Source of the DNA: Fodinicurvata sp. EGI_FJ10296
GTDB taxonomy: Bacteria; Pseudomonadota; Alphaproteobacteria; DSM-16000; Inquilinaceae
Length of the DNA: 64,000 nt
Assembly: GCF_040712075.1 (NCBI RefSeq)
Contig: NZ_JBFCVL010000004.1
Coordinates: 310,001 to 374,000, forward strand
Direction of reading: 5' to 3'
Made by a program: the position numbers and the translations under genes. Below, piece by piece: positions 1 to 9,204 of this stretch. Every line of letters begins with the position of its first letter. The stretch's first letter is position 1. The notes beneath the pieces are model-generated. The model saw only the letters and a list, made by a program, of their open reading frames with translations, had not been told where the DNA came from and did no database searches.

Positions 1-163
1 GTCCAGGAAAGCATTTTTTTCTCCGATACGAGTTGGTCAGGCAGACGATCGCACGCTCCCCGTATAACAACAACCGGCGAAGCATTCTGCTCCGTCCATC
101 GAAAGAAAAATTTTAAGGTCCGTTCACCAGCCCCGTTGTTTTTGCGAGCTATCACATCCGCTG

Positions 164-1486
164 CTATCGGGTGACCGAAGCATCGATCCGCTCGGCGCGC
201 GTGCCCAGATCCAGGCGATGGGCCACACACAGGGCCCGGGCATCGCACCACCGGGCTGCCACGATCTGGACGCCAATCGGCATGCCGGCGGGTCCGAATG
301 CTGTCGGCACCGCCACGCTCGGCGTGTGCAGCGCCGACCAGGGCCGGCAGAAATGCGGATCGCCTGTGGTCGTCCGGTCAGAGGGGGCTTCGCCATTCAC
401 GCCAATTGTGGCAATGGCGTCGACCTCGCTCAGCCACGCGTCGGCGAGCGGGCGCAGCAGGTCCACTCGCCGGATCGCTGCCAGATATTCCTTCATGCTG
501 ATCCTGGCACCTTCGTCCAGAAAGCGGCGCAGCGTCTCGCTGAGCATATCGCCAAATGCTATGCGCTCGAACGCCAGTGCGCGGGCGCCCTCATAGGCCG
601 CAATGGTTTCCTGCAGGCCGAAGATTTCTTCATACCATGCCGGTACCGTCATACGCCGGACCGTACATCCATCGGCCTCCAACGTTTCGGCGGCACGCTC
701 CAGAGCCGTCAAGGCGCAGTCATCTGCCATGCTGGGGGCCACACCTGTGCTTTCCGGGATCAGGACGCCGACGGTCATGCCGGTGCCGCTTTCCGGCAGT
801 TCCGTGTTTCGGCCGCACACGGCATCCAGGAAGAATGACCCGTCAGCAACCTCTCGCGCGAAAAGCCCGAGCGTGTCCAGACTGTCTGCCGCGGGCTTGA
901 CGCCGGTTCTGTTGATCGTGCCGAACGTCGGCTTGATGCCGATGACACCGCAATAAAGCGCCGGCCGGATGACGGAACCCGATGTCTGCGTGCCCAGGGC
1001 GATCGGCACCATACCGGCGGCCACGGCCGCTGCTGACCCGCTGGACGATCCGCCGGGCGTATGGGCCGGATTCCACGGATTGGCGGTCGCGGGCGGATGG
1101 GTCCACGCAAATTCCGCCGTCGCCGTTTTCCCCATGATCACGGCGCCCAGGCTGCGAATCCGGCTGACGACGTAGGCATCGGCGGCTGGCTGATGACCGG
1201 CATAGATCGGCGAGCCATAGGACGTCGGCAGCAGGGCAGTGTCGATGATATCCTTCACGCCGACCGGAACGCCGTACAGGCGATCGGCCTTGCGCGGACC
1301 CGGCAAAGCGGCCACCGCCGTTCGAACGGCGCTGGTGTTGAAATCGACAAAGGCGCCCAGACTTTCGTCGCATTGTTCGATCCGTGCGATACTCGCCTCT
1401 GCGACAGTATCAGCCTGCCGGCTTCCATCGGCTATTCCCGTGCGGATCGCTTCGGCCGTCGGTGCCCGCAAATCCAATAAGGTCAT
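164..1486 (-). CDS. Amidase signature family amidase (malonamidase-like)
   Basis: A 440-residue amidase-signature hydrolase that should cleave a carboxamide to acid and ammonia in the cytoplasm; the substrate is not predictable. The Ser-cisSer-Lys triad is visible: Lys78 in GVPVGVKDI, Ser147 in the Gly/Ser-rich GGSSSGS loop and nucleophile Ser171 in TQTSGSVIRPA. The spacings (69 and 24 residues) equal those I recall for malonamidase E2, so it is probably a small-amide amidase rather than GatA, which would have gatC/gatB neighbours. The ATG start has a strong GGGGAG site on the minus strand. It stands alone, with about 560 bases of non-coding sequence upstream. Family confident, substrate unknown. 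Confidence 0.9.
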   Translation of the reverse strand: MTLLDLRAPTAEAIRTGIADGSRQADTVAEASIARIEQCDESLGAFVDFNTSAVRTAVAALPGPRKADRLYGVPVGVKDIIDTALLPTSYGSPIYAGHQPAADAYVVSRIRSLGAVIMGKTATAEFAWTHPPATANPWNPAHTPGGSSSGSAAAVAAGMVPIALGTQTSGSVIRPALYCGVIGIKPTFGTINRTGVKPAADSLDTLGLFAREVADGSFFLDAVCGRNTELPESGTGMTVGVLIPESTGVAPSMADDCALTALERAAETLEADGCTVRRMTVPAWYEEIFGLQETIAAYEGARALAFERIAFGDMLSETLRRFLDEGARISMKEYLAAIRRVDLLRPLADAWLSEVDAIATIGVNGEAPSDRTTTGDPHFCRPWSALHTPSVAVPTAFGPAGMPIGVQIVAARWCDARALCVAHRLDLGTRAERIDASVTR

Positions 1487-2046
1487 AGTCTCCCCCCCCA
1501 GCCGACAGCGGCGTCACATCGCGACCTTGGCATCGGGCCTGCGCCAATGCCACCGCATGATAGTAGAACCTCACTCCTACCACAAATCGGGTAGCCGCTA
1601 CTCCATTTGGGTTCAAGTCAGGCACGGCCAGTTGACACCATGGCGCGCATGTCCAATTATAAAGGCGCTCCCGATTGCCGGGGCCGGTTCCAGTCGGGAA
1701 CCCGCGGTCATTTGAAATACGCAGCTTGCACCGCGTCATCAAACGCTAAAGCGCCACGAACAGTGTTCGTGGTTCTCTTACCAAGGGAGAACCCAGAGAA
1801 TGACGCCCATCCATCCGATCAGTTTCCAGGTAATCGCAGCTCCGTCGCTCCCCACAGGCTCACGCTCGGGCGAAGCACTGCAGCATCGGTCCGCCCAACG
1901 GCACCCGATCCCCTCGTCTCGACGATATCGAATGCAACGATAGCGATCCAGCCACACCGCATTCCGACATATCGTCAGTATCGCAGACCAGGGCGCACAA
2001 ATGCTGCGCCCGGGTGATTGCCGACAGGAGATCAGGGGCAGTATCC
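1487..2046. other. Intergenic region without a convincing gene
   Basis: About 560 bases between the amidase start and the small ORF at 2047. The reading frames here look like unstructured, Arg/Pro-rich chance translations with no domain or ribosome-binding site. It holds a perfect 19-base palindrome at 1754-1772 (separate entry). I see no RNA gene. Confidence 0.5.
1754..1772. promoter_or_regulatory. Perfect 19-bp palindrome, operator-like
   Basis: CCACGAACA and its exact complement TGTTCGTGG flank one central G. It lies 268 bases upstream of the amidase start and 275 bases upstream of the small ORF at 2047. There is no T-run after either arm (only TTCTCTT on the plus side), so a dimeric-repressor site is at least as likely as a terminator. 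The regulator is unknown. Confidence 0.4.
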
Positions 2047-2238
2047 ATGGCAAGCATTGCAAATGAGAGAGTCATAATCGAGGTGGCCGATCTGGATGTG
2101 GGCATCGCCATCCGCGAACGAGGCGGGTTCCGGCTCCATATTTCGAACCCTCGCTTCAACAAGTTGGACGGCAGCCTGTTCAAGCATATCGATCAGATCA
2201 CCCGGGCGGTTCGACGGCTGCTGTCGCGGCGGTCCTGA
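2047..2238 (+). CDS. Small conserved-looking protein of unknown function (63 aa)
   Basis: A 63-residue ORF starting at an ATG preceded by CAGGAGATC about 14 bases upstream. The protein has a regular alternating pattern (ERVIIEVADLDVGIAI) that would form two beta strands, then RFNKLDGSLFKHIDQITRAV, which looks like an amphipathic helix, and a basic C-terminus. The composition is protein-like, unlike the other frames here. I do not recognise a family and infer no function. It lies about 215 bases upstream of malate synthase in the same direction; a link is unproven. Confidence 0.5.
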   Translation: MASIANERVIIEVADLDVGIAIRERGGFRLHISNPRFNKLDGSLFKHIDQITRAVRRLLSRRS

Positions 2239-2453
2239 GCCCGACCGCGACCGGGTCCCCGGTGGTGGCGGGTCGGCGCTCTTCAGCTCGGCCCGTCGCC
2301 GGCCGTTCAGGCGACACTTCCGGGAACGAACCCCTGGAATCCGGCTTTGATTTCGGTTTGACACCGCCCTGCGCCATCGCCATCTATATCGGCTAATTCC
2401 ATTGGATGGGATTACGAGTCCATCATGTGAAAAACGATCGAAGGTGTATGGGG

Positions 2454-4637
2454 ATGACCGACAGGATTGCGCACGGTTCGTTGAGGGTCGCGGCGGCCTT
2501 GAATGATTTTATCGAGACGGACGTGCTGCCCGGCAGCGGTGTCGACGCCTCAGCCTTCTGGTCCGGCCTGGACACTCTGATCAGGGACCTGTCTCCCCGC
2601 AATCGCGCTCTGCTGCACAAGCGCGCGGAGATTCAGGAAAAAATCGATGCGTGGCATCTGGAACGCCGCGGCCAGCCGCTGGACCCGGTTGCCTATCGAA
2701 TTTTCCTGGAAGAGATCGGCTATCTGCAGCCCGAAGGTCCCGATTTTGCCGTGACGACCGCGAATGTGGACCCCGAAATCGCAGAGGTTCCGGGCCCGCA
2801 GCTCGTGGTTCCGATCCTGAACGCACGCTACGCCCTCAACGCCGCGAACGCGCGCTGGGGCAGCCTGTACGATGCGCTCTACGGCACTGATGCAATCCCC
2901 CACGACCCGGGACTGGAGCCGGCGCTGGATGCCAGTGGTGCCTTCAACCCCAAGCGCGGCCAAGCCGTCATCAACCGGGCGCGCGAGGTGCTCGACGACG
3001 TCGCCCCTCTCGCGGCCGGCACCCATACACAGTCCACCGGCTACACCATCGTTGATGGTGTGCTGAGTGTAGCATTGTCCAAGGGCGAGACGACGGGACT
3101 TGCGGATCCCGACCGGTTCGTCGGCTATCTGGGCAATCAGGCCTCGCCCGACGCCATCCTTTTGCGGAACAACGGGCTTCATGCCGAGATACGCATCGAC
3201 CGCGATCACGCCATCGGAAAGACTGACCCGGCCGGCGTCGCAGACGTCGTCCTTGAATCCGCCATGAGCACGATCATGGACCTGGAGGATTCGATTGCCG
3301 CGGTCGACGCCGAAGACAAGGTTGCGGCCTATCGCAATTGGTTGGGCCTGATGAAGGGTGACCTTGCGGCGTCCTTCGCGAAAGGCAGCAAAACGCTGGA
3401 ACGACGGCTCAACCCCGATCGCGTCTATATGGCACCCATGGGCGGATCCGTGACACTGCATGGTCGCAGCCTGATGCTGATCCGCAATGTCGGCCATCTG
3501 ATGACCACCGACGCCATTCTCGACGATAGTGGCAACGAGGTGCCGGAGGGGCTGGTCGACGCCGCCGTTACCGCCCTGATCGCCATCCACGACGTCAAGC
3601 ATACCGGCAGCGTCGCCAACAGCCGGGCCGGGTCGATCTATATCGTCAAACCGAAGATGCACGGGCCCGAGGAAGTGGCGTTCGCCAACGACCTGTTCGA
3701 TCGCGTGGAAGACATGCTGGGTCTGCCCCGCAACACGGTCAAGATGGGCATCATGGACGAGGAGCGGCGCACATCCGCCAACCTCAAGGAGTGCATCCGG
3801 GCCGCCAAGGATCGTGTGTTCTTCATCAACACCGGATTTCTCGACCGGACCGGCGACGAAATGCATACGTCGATGGAAGCCGGGGCCATGATCCGAAAGG
3901 GGGATATGAAGTCCGCCAAGTGGATACAGGCCTATGAAAACCGGAATGTCGATGTGGGGCTTGCCTGCGGGCTGACCGGCCATGCCCAGATCGGCAAAGG
4001 CATGTGGGCGATGCCGGACCTGATGGCCGATATGCTGAAGACCAAGATCGGCCATCCGCAGGCCGGCGCCAATACGGCCTGGGTCCCCTCGCCCACGGCC
4101 GCGACATTGCACGCTCTGCACTACCATCTCGTGGACGTCCTGGCGCGGCAGAAGGAGCTGCGGAACCGGCCAATGGCATCGCTGGACGATCTGCTGACGC
4201 TGCCTTTGGCCGATCGGCCCAATTGGTCGGATGAAGAGGTCCGTGCCGAAGTCGAGAATAACGCACAGGGCATTCTGGGCTATGTCGTGCGCTGGATCGA
4301 TCAAGGCGTCGGGTGTTCGAAGGTTCCGGATATCAACAATGTCGGGCTGATGGAAGACCGCGCGACCCTTCGCATCTCCAGCCAGCACATCGCGAACTGG
4401 CTCCACCACGGCGTCGTCAGCCGGGACACCGTCATCGACACCATGAAACGCATGGCCGAAGTCGTCGACCGCCAGAACGCCGGCGACGCCGGGTATCGCC
4501 CGATGGCACCGGACTTCGACAACAGCGTGGCGTTTCAGGCAGCCCTCGATCTGGTCCTGAAGGGCCGGGAACAGCCCAGCGGCTATACCGAGCCGGTTCT
4601 GCACGCCCGGCGGCGCGAATTGAAAGCTTCGCTCTAA
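2454..4637 (+). CDS. glcB: Malate synthase G
   Basis: Condenses glyoxylate with acetyl-CoA to malate (glyoxylate bypass and glycolate use). The protein is 727 residues from the ATG at 2454, close to the 723 of E. coli GlcB. Conserved blocks are present in order: [19 protein letters not shown], the acidic block [18 protein letters not shown], the metal-site stretch [34 protein letters not shown] and, near the C-terminus, [17 protein letters not shown] with the catalytic Asp. An in-frame ATG at 2406 exists, but 2454 has AAGG at a good distance and yields the normal N-terminus ([13 protein letters not shown]). No isocitrate lyase or glycolate oxidase gene is adjacent. Confidence 0.97.
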   Translation: MTDRIAHGSLRVAAALNDFIETDVLPGSGVDASAFWSGLDTLIRDLSPRNRALLHKRAEIQEKIDAWHLERRGQPLDPVAYRIFLEEIGYLQPEGPDFAVTTANVDPEIAEVPGPQLVVPILNARYALNAANARWGSLYDALYGTDAIPHDPGLEPALDASGAFNPKRGQAVINRAREVLDDVAPLAAGTHTQSTGYTIVDGVLSVALSKGETTGLADPDRFVGYLGNQASPDAILLRNNGLHAEIRIDRDHAIGKTDPAGVADVVLESAMSTIMDLEDSIAAVDAEDKVAAYRNWLGLMKGDLAASFAKGSKTLERRLNPDRVYMAPMGGSVTLHGRSLMLIRNVGHLMTTDAILDDSGNEVPEGLVDAAVTALIAIHDVKHTGSVANSRAGSIYIVKPKMHGPEEVAFANDLFDRVEDMLGLPRNTVKMGIMDEERRTSANLKECIRAAKDRVFFINTGFLDRTGDEMHTSMEAGAMIRKGDMKSAKWIQAYENRNVDVGLACGLTGHAQIGKGMWAMPDLMADMLKTKIGHPQAGANTAWVPSPTAATLHALHYHLVDVLARQKELRNRPMASLDDLLTLPLADRPNWSDEEVRAEVENNAQGILGYVVRWIDQGVGCSKVPDINNVGLMEDRATLRISSQHIANWLHHGVVSRDTVIDTMKRMAEVVDRQNAGDAGYRPMAPDFDNSVAFQAALDLVLKGREQPSGYTEPVLHARRRELKASL

Positions 4638-4655
4638 TTGAAATTACATTTGCGG

Positions 4656-4687
4656 TGAATTGCAGGAATATTTCACATCTGGTGAAC
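4656..4687. promoter_or_regulatory. Alternating GTGAA/TTCAC repeats
   Basis: Between glcB and the next gene, GTGAA (4656-4660), TTCAC (4673-4677) and GTGAA (4683-4687) alternate, giving two overlapping inverted repeats in an AT-rich patch. The second is TTCAC-N5-GTGAA. Position 60-95 bases before the downstream start fits an operator, although a weak read-through stem after glcB is also possible. Confidence 0.35.
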
Positions 4688-4749
4688 TTTTGTGGCGCAT
4701 CATGTGTCCTTGAGTAGGCAATCAGGTCTTCTCGAAGGATAATCCGTTG

Positions 4750-5379
4750 ATGCGCCACCCGCCGCCGCCCGAGAGCATCGAGGCGGCCTTAGGATCAGTC
4801 ACCAGACTTCCCGGGAACCGGGCGTTCCGCGACCGGCTTTCGCGCATGGTCATGGAAACCGCGCCCGGAGACGTGCGGAACAATCTTCCGTTCACGTTCC
4901 CGGACATGCTGAGCCATTTGCTCCTGTTTCAGCGTAGCGGCACGGAATTCCGATTCCGTGTGCTTGGCGAGACGATAAGCCACCTTCTCGGCCGCCGTCA
5001 CGCTCGCCTGCCAACCCAACCGGCCATGGATCGCGGAAACGGGGGTCAGAAGGCAATGGCGCGCACCGAGTCGGGGCCGTCATTCTCCGAAGTGTTTGCA
5101 CCGTGGCCGGAATTTGCCCGTCTTGCAAAAACCGGCGCCAGCTGGGTGATCGACAGACGGCGTGAAGCGATATTCTCCGGCGTCATCCGATATGGTGCCA
5201 ATGGGGATGTCCCATTCGAGATCATTGCCATACCGGTCAACGCCGACCTCCGGGAGAACGGGTCCGGCGCCAACCGTCTGGGATTCGGTCATATGGCTTT
5301 GGGCAGAGCCAACGAACTGCCGGCACCTTCCGCGCCCTCGCTTTTTTCGGACATTGAATCGGCCTTGATCGATCAATAG
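4750..5379 (+). CDS. PAS_5-like domain protein
   Basis: A 209-residue soluble protein. The stretch FRFRVLGETISHLLGRR (residues about 69-85) and the later FSGVIRYGANGDVPFEIIAIPVN resemble the small PAS_5 family of Alphaproteobacteria, in which one PAS fold stands alone. Such proteins are thought to sense a ligand or redox state, but no partner or output domain is present here. The ATG at 4750 follows GAAGGA by a normal distance; the TTG immediately before it is a less likely start. It is transcribed alone, with possible operator repeats upstream at 4656-4687. Family assignment is moderate, role unknown. Confidence 0.6.
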   Translation: MRHPPPPESIEAALGSVTRLPGNRAFRDRLSRMVMETAPGDVRNNLPFTFPDMLSHLLLFQRSGTEFRFRVLGETISHLLGRRHARLPTQPAMDRGNGGQKAMARTESGPSFSEVFAPWPEFARLAKTGASWVIDRRREAIFSGVIRYGANGDVPFEIIAIPVNADLRENGSGANRLGFGHMALGRANELPAPSAPSLFSDIESALIDQ

Positions 5380-5403
5380 GCGATACTGCGAAACAGAAAT
5401 GCC

Positions 5404-5434
5404 CAAAAAAATAGGGCGACCCGAAGGCCGCCCC
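5404..5434 (-). terminator. Rho-independent terminator of the cold-shock gene
   Basis: On the minus strand, downstream of the csp stop, a GC stem (GGGGCGGCC / GGTCGCCC with a TTCG-type loop) is followed by a TATTTTTTT run. This is the clearest intrinsic terminator in the window. Confidence 0.85.
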
Positions 5435-5495
5435 ACTTCCTGCCGCTTGCGCGGCCGCGTATTTCCAGCCCTGAGGCCGGATAGCGCGTTCGTGA

Positions 5496-5705
5496 TTAGT
5501 CGAGCTGCAGGTTAACAGCCGACTCACGATTCGTGCGCTTGTCCGTCTGCAGCTCGAACTTGACCCGCTGGCCGTCGTTCAGGCTGGAGATGCCTGCGGA
5601 TTCCAGAGCGGTAACATGGACGAAAACGTCCTTGCCGCCGGATTCCGGCTGGATGAAACCATAGCCTTTTTGGCTATTGAACCACTTAACGGTTCCACTA
5701 ATCAT
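5496..5705 (-). CDS. Cold-shock protein, CspA family
   Basis: A 69-residue single cold-shock domain (OB fold) that binds single-stranded RNA or DNA, acting as an RNA chaperone or antiterminator. RNP1 is seen as KGYGFIQ and RNP2 as VFVHVTAL; the N-terminal [12 protein letters not shown] is diagnostic. The start at 5705 is set by family length and by the GAAAGGGGC ribosome-binding site just upstream; an in-frame start 13 codons earlier would add an atypical tail. Its own intrinsic terminator lies at 5404-5434, so it is monocistronic. Whether it responds to cold or is constitutive cannot be told. Confidence 0.95.
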   Translation of the reverse strand: MISGTVKWFNSQKGYGFIQPESGGKDVFVHVTALESAGISSLNDGQRVKFELQTDKRTNRESAVNLQLD

Positions 5706-6112
5706 AATTGCCCCTTTCGTAGATCGGCAAGTGTCGTATGACAACCGGAATTCTTTCGAACGACGGCCGTCGGATGGTCGATTTTGGTAGGGATCTTCAG
5801 AAGGCGTGCCCGTCTACGGAAAGGCAATGGGCCCAATAGTCCGGCCAAACATCGATGAAGGAATAGATACGCCGGGACTGCGGCAATTTCAAGGCACATA
5901 TGCCAGCTTGTGCGATTTTACGCCCACCGTCACTATTTCACCCTCTGCTTCACCCTCTGCGGCCCACCGAAAACGCGGCGGCTTGCCTCGCGTCGTCAGG
6001 GTGTTACAGTCTCGCATCAATGTGACGGGCTGACTGCCGGCTCGCGGTTCAGATGCCGCGAACAGGTACGCTCGTCGTTCAGAGACCGAGCAATAACAAC
6101 GGGAGCAACACA
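5706..6112. other. Divergent intergenic region with a 12-bp tandem duplication
   Basis: About 400 bases between the divergent csp and DUF805 genes; it must hold both promoters and the csp 5' leader. A perfect 12-base tandem repeat, TTCACCCTCTGC twice, occupies 5937-5960. No other gene is supported. Confidence 0.5.
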
Positions 6113-6445
6113 GTGGGCAATCTCGACCTCAAATTCATGTTTCTGACTCCCGAAGGGCGTGTCGGACGCCAGACCTGGTGGATCGGGGTCGGCTTGCTGT
6201 TCATCGCCTCCCTCATCCTCAATGCCCTTTTCGGCAGTTCCGGCTTCATCCAATGGATATTGAGCACCTTGATCCTGATCGCCGGCCTCATGCTGCATAT
6301 AAAGCGCTGCCACGACCGGGACAAGTCCGGCTGGTGGTGTCTGCTGCTTTTCATCCCGATTGTCGGATTCTTGTGGGCGTTGATCGATCTCGGCATACTG
6401 GAGGGATCGTCCGGCGCCAATCAATACGGCCCCTCGCCGGCCTAG
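6113..6445 (+). CDS. DUF805 family membrane protein
   Basis: A 110-residue inner-membrane protein with a short cytoplasmic head (LKFMFLTPEGRVGRQTWW) and about three hydrophobic segments. The family hallmark, GRxxRxxWW then a conserved RCHDRDKSGWW motif between membrane segments, is clear. The GTG at 6113 with GGGAG seven bases upstream gives the standard family N-terminus; the ATG at 6053 would add 20 unrelated residues. DUF805 proteins have no agreed function, though some are linked to phage or stress phenotypes. It stands alone. Confidence 0.85.
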   Translation: MGNLDLKFMFLTPEGRVGRQTWWIGVGLLFIASLILNALFGSSGFIQWILSTLILIAGLMLHIKRCHDRDKSGWWCLLLFIPIVGFLWALIDLGILEGSSGANQYGPSPA

Positions 6446-6510
6446 CGCGCTGCCGGTCGCGCGAAGACCCTGCCTGGCCAAGCGCCCGGCTCCTCGAATT
6501 TCTATTTTAT

Positions 6511-6555
6511 CGTGTGGACCCCGGATGGCACTTCGTGCCTCCGGGGAGGGGAAAA
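6511..6555 (+). repeat. Dispersed palindromic repeat, copy A
   Basis: Consensus GTGTGGWCCCCGGAT, a variable stem, then TCCGGGGARGGG. Copy A forms a long hairpin (CCCCGGA-TGGCAC-TTC-GTGCC-TCCGGGG, 6519-6546). Its first 18 bases are identical to the reverse complement of 62085-62102. It lies between the convergent DUF805 and HAD genes, a usual place for REP-like elements. Confidence 0.75.
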
Positions 6556-6594
6556 GGCGGCGATTCCATGCCTCCCGGACGGGAAGCGATCGGC

Positions 6595-7341
6595 CTACGA
6601 ATCCATAAGCGCCGGAAGATCGAGAATGCTGTTCAGAACGGCGTCGGCTTCCGCAGCCAGGTCATTGCGGCTGCTGGTACCGGTCAGAACACCGATCGCC
6701 AGACGGCATCCGGCAGCGCGTCCCATGCGGATATCATGGAGATTGTCGCCAACAACCATCACCGAGTCAGCCGGCAGCCCGGTTGCAGCCGTGAAGCCGT
6801 GCACCATGCCCGGGTTCGGCTTGCCGCCATGGCCGCTATCGTATCCGGCAATATAGGCGACCAGATCCGCGCCACAGCCGGCATCGGTCAGCATGCGGCG
6901 CGCGCCCTCCTCGCTGTCGCTGGTTGCAACACCAAGGATCAGGCCCCGGTCCCGAAGGCCGGTCATCAGTGCCCGAAGATCGCCGACCGGCGTGGCGTGG
7001 ATCGGTCCCAGTTCCTGAAATGTCCGATCAAGCCGCTCAATCAGGTCGGGCACCTGATCCGCCGGCATCTGCATGATACGGGCCCATGCCTCGGCTATCT
7101 CGCCCGTATGGGCCGCGGCCAGAAGGCTGCCTGACGCATAGCGGCCGGAGGCCGGATCAAGCCCCCCCGCCACGAGCAGCGTCTCGGCCAGTTCGGGGTC
7201 GCCCCGCGTTGCGGTCATGGCCGCGCCGGCATTCACCGGCGCCCATGAAGCGTGATAATCGAACAGCGTCCCATCCTTGTCGAACAGGATACCCTTGATG
7301 TCGGCGATCGGACCGGTTACGGCGGAGCCTGGCTCTGACAT
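6595..7341 (-). CDS. HAD-superfamily phosphatase (phosphoglycolate-phosphatase-like)
   Basis: A 248-residue HAD hydrolase expected to remove phosphate from a small metabolite. All four motifs are visible: DKDGT with nucleophile Asp21 and Asp23, the Ser/Thr of VATSDSE, the Lys of GGKPNPGM and VGDNLHDIRMG. A helical C1 cap lies between motifs I and II. The ATG at 7341 has AGGTG upstream. It starts six bases after the stop of the kinase gene, so it is the last gene of the transporter/methyltransferase/kinase operon and probably acts on a phosphorylated intermediate of that pathway. Its substrate is unknown. Confidence 0.88.
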   Translation of the reverse strand: MSEPGSAVTGPIADIKGILFDKDGTLFDYHASWAPVNAGAAMTATRGDPELAETLLVAGGLDPASGRYASGSLLAAAHTGEIAEAWARIMQMPADQVPDLIERLDRTFQELGPIHATPVGDLRALMTGLRDRGLILGVATSDSEEGARRMLTDAGCGADLVAYIAGYDSGHGGKPNPGMVHGFTAATGLPADSVMVVGDNLHDIRMGRAAGCRLAIGVLTGTSSRNDLAAEADAVLNSILDLPALMDS

Positions 7342-7347
7342 CGTCAC

Positions 7348-8268
7348 CTACGCTGCCTTGCGTACGGATTTCAGGCTTTCGGCAAAGATCGGCGACCGCA
7401 TGAGGCTCTTGCTGCGCTCGAACCGTTCGATGGAGTAGGCCCAGAAATCCTCCGCGGGGTTGTCGTTCGAGAACTGAATCAGCCCCCACAGCGTCCACAG
7501 CAGGTCACAGGCCGCCTTGTACAGAATCATCCGACCGACCTCGCTTTCCCTGGGCGCGCGGCCCAGATACGCCCGGAGCAGCTTCTGATCCTGTTCCGGC
7601 GTCAGTCCGGCTTCCACCGAAACATCGCCGACATCCCAGAACGGATCATTCATGCCGGAATATTCCCAGTCGACGATCCACATGCGCTTGCCGTCGTCCA
7701 GAAAGTTTTCGCAGAGCGGGTCGTTGTGGCAGGGCGCCAGCGGCACGGGATCGGCCTCGATCGCTTCGCGGATCGCGCGGGCCTCGGCAACGGCATCGTC
7801 ATAGCCCTCGGGCATGTCGATGGACGTGCCGGAAAGCACCCTGAGATACTCGTCGATCATGGAAAACAGCTCGAACCGGAACTGAAATTCCTGTCCCGAC
7901 CGATGCATCCTGCCCATGACGATCCCGGCCCGCTCGACGGCATCGTCATCATTTTGAAAGGCTTCCGGCGACATCGTGCGCCCCTTCAGGTGACGGATCA
8001 CCATCAGGCCATCATTCTCGTCGTTGAACAGAACCTCCGCCCCGACGCCGGCTGCCGCCGCCGCCCGGGTATTGTGCGCTTCGACCCGGCGGTCGATGTA
8101 CTCTTCGGTCCCTTTGCCGGGCATGCGCACGATCAGGTCTTCGCCATCATCGACGATTTGATAGACGATGTTTGTCTGCCCGCCGAGCCGTTTGGGCCGG
8201 AGCTGGGCTTCGGTCTTGCCCGATAGTTTCGGGATCCGGGCAATGGCCCGGCGCAGATCGTCATCCAT
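7348..8268 (-). CDS. Choline/ethanolamine-kinase-like phosphotransferase
   Basis: A 306-residue protein of the aminoglycoside-phosphotransferase/choline-kinase fold that should transfer phosphate from a nucleotide to a hydroxyl or amino alcohol. The catalytic block PCHNDPLCENFL (H-N-D...N) and the metal-binding block IVDWEYSGMNDPFWDVGD match the LicA/choline kinase pattern better than antibiotic kinases. The start at 8268 is chosen for MDDDLRRAI with GGAGAAAG upstream. It sits between a glycine-betaine-type methyltransferase and a HAD phosphatase downstream of a quaternary-amine ABC transporter, so an amino-alcohol substrate is a reasonable inference but not proven. Confidence 0.82.
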   Translation of the reverse strand: MDDDLRRAIARIPKLSGKTEAQLRPKRLGGQTNIVYQIVDDGEDLIVRMPGKGTEEYIDRRVEAHNTRAAAAAGVGAEVLFNDENDGLMVIRHLKGRTMSPEAFQNDDDAVERAGIVMGRMHRSGQEFQFRFELFSMIDEYLRVLSGTSIDMPEGYDDAVAEARAIREAIEADPVPLAPCHNDPLCENFLDDGKRMWIVDWEYSGMNDPFWDVGDVSVEAGLTPEQDQKLLRAYLGRAPRESEVGRMILYKAACDLLWTLWGLIQFSNDNPAEDFWAYSIERFERSKSLMRSPIFAESLKSVRKAA

Positions 8269-8317
8269 TGGTCTTTCTCCAGTTCCATTAGCGTCCTGGT
8301 GCAGGCGCAGGCCGGGA

Positions 8318-9121
8318 TCAGCCGCGCGGCTTTTCCGCCAGGAAGAAATCGAAGCTGAGCTTGCCTTCGGCCGCCATGCGCGCCCACTCCGCCCAGCTAT
8401 GGTGATTGACGCTGAGGGTTTCGGGATCGATGACACGCGCGAATTCGTCCATCTTCGATTCGAGTCGCTGAAGCACCTTCGCGCGGTGCATTGCGGCATG
8501 GACCTGCCAGTCGCGATGATCCACCAGATCGAAGCCGACGGCGGCGAGATGGGCTTTGTAATCGTCGGGGCTGGACAGCTTGGACATGTGATAGCGCGCT
8601 TCGACGGCAGTACGCTCGGCCGGCGTCAGCTTGTCGACCCAGAAGATGTGGTCGGAAATGACCACCCGGCCGCCGGGCTTGAGGACGCGGAACGCCTCGG
8701 CCAGCACCTTTTCCTTTTCGGCGGAATGAACCAGCGATTCCTGACACCACCAGACATCGAAGGTTCCGTCTTCATAGGGAAGATCATGGAAATCGGCGTA
8801 TTCGAAGCGCAGCTTGCCGCCGGTCGTCGGCTGATCCCTTTCCCGGCACCGCTTGAGCTGAACCTCGGAAATATTGGTCGCCACGACATCCACACCGAAG
8901 GTTTCGGCAAGGTACCGGGCGGTCGCCCCGTATCCGCAACCGACTTCCAGCACCGTCATTCCGGGCTTCAGCCCGACCGCTTCGGCCATGGTGCGTTTGG
9001 CGATCCAGGTGGCGTCTTCGATGGATTCATCGCCGGTCGGATAGACGCCGTAATGAATGTTCTCGCCCCAGACTTCGGCATAAAGGCGGTCGACGCCGGA
9101 ATTGTCGTAATGATCGGACAT
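8318..9121 (-). CDS. SAM-dependent N-methyltransferase, sarcosine/dimethylglycine-type
   Basis: A 267-residue class I methyltransferase. The SAM motif VLEVGCGYGATARYLAE (about residues 58-74) and motif II VVATNIS are clear. The N-terminal YAEVWGENIHYGVYPTGD and the post-motif CQESLVHSAEKEKVLAEAFRVLKPGG resemble sarcosine/dimethylglycine N-methyltransferases that make glycine betaine in halophiles, and phosphoethanolamine methyltransferases more distantly. It is encoded between the betaine-type permease (83 bases upstream) and the kinase (49 bases downstream). No glycine N-methyltransferase partner is present, so it may methylate an imported or phosphorylated amine instead. Class certain, substrate inferred. 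Confidence 0.82.
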   Translation of the reverse strand: MSDHYDNSGVDRLYAEVWGENIHYGVYPTGDESIEDATWIAKRTMAEAVGLKPGMTVLEVGCGYGATARYLAETFGVDVVATNISEVQLKRCRERDQPTTGGKLRFEYADFHDLPYEDGTFDVWWCQESLVHSAEKEKVLAEAFRVLKPGGRVVISDHIFWVDKLTPAERTAVEARYHMSKLSSPDDYKAHLAAVGFDLVDHRDWQVHAAMHRAKVLQRLESKMDEFARVIDPETLSVNHHSWAEWARMAAEGKLSFDFFLAEKPRG

Positions 9122-9204
9122 AGTGGTTCCTCGCTATCGATTGAGTCGATTGTTGACGGGCGCCAGCCGGACGCCGCGACGTCCGGCCCGGCGGCTCCGG
9201 TTTT

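Noticed and set aside
1607-2017. 136-residue open frame on the plus strand in the first intergenic region
   Set aside because: Composition is Pro/Arg/Ser-rich without secondary-structure pattern, no ribosome-binding site, and it runs across the palindrome at 1754-1772.
2550-4604. 684-residue minus-strand open frame opposite malate synthase
   Set aside because: Shadow of glcB; no motif, and the sense strand has every conserved malate synthase block.
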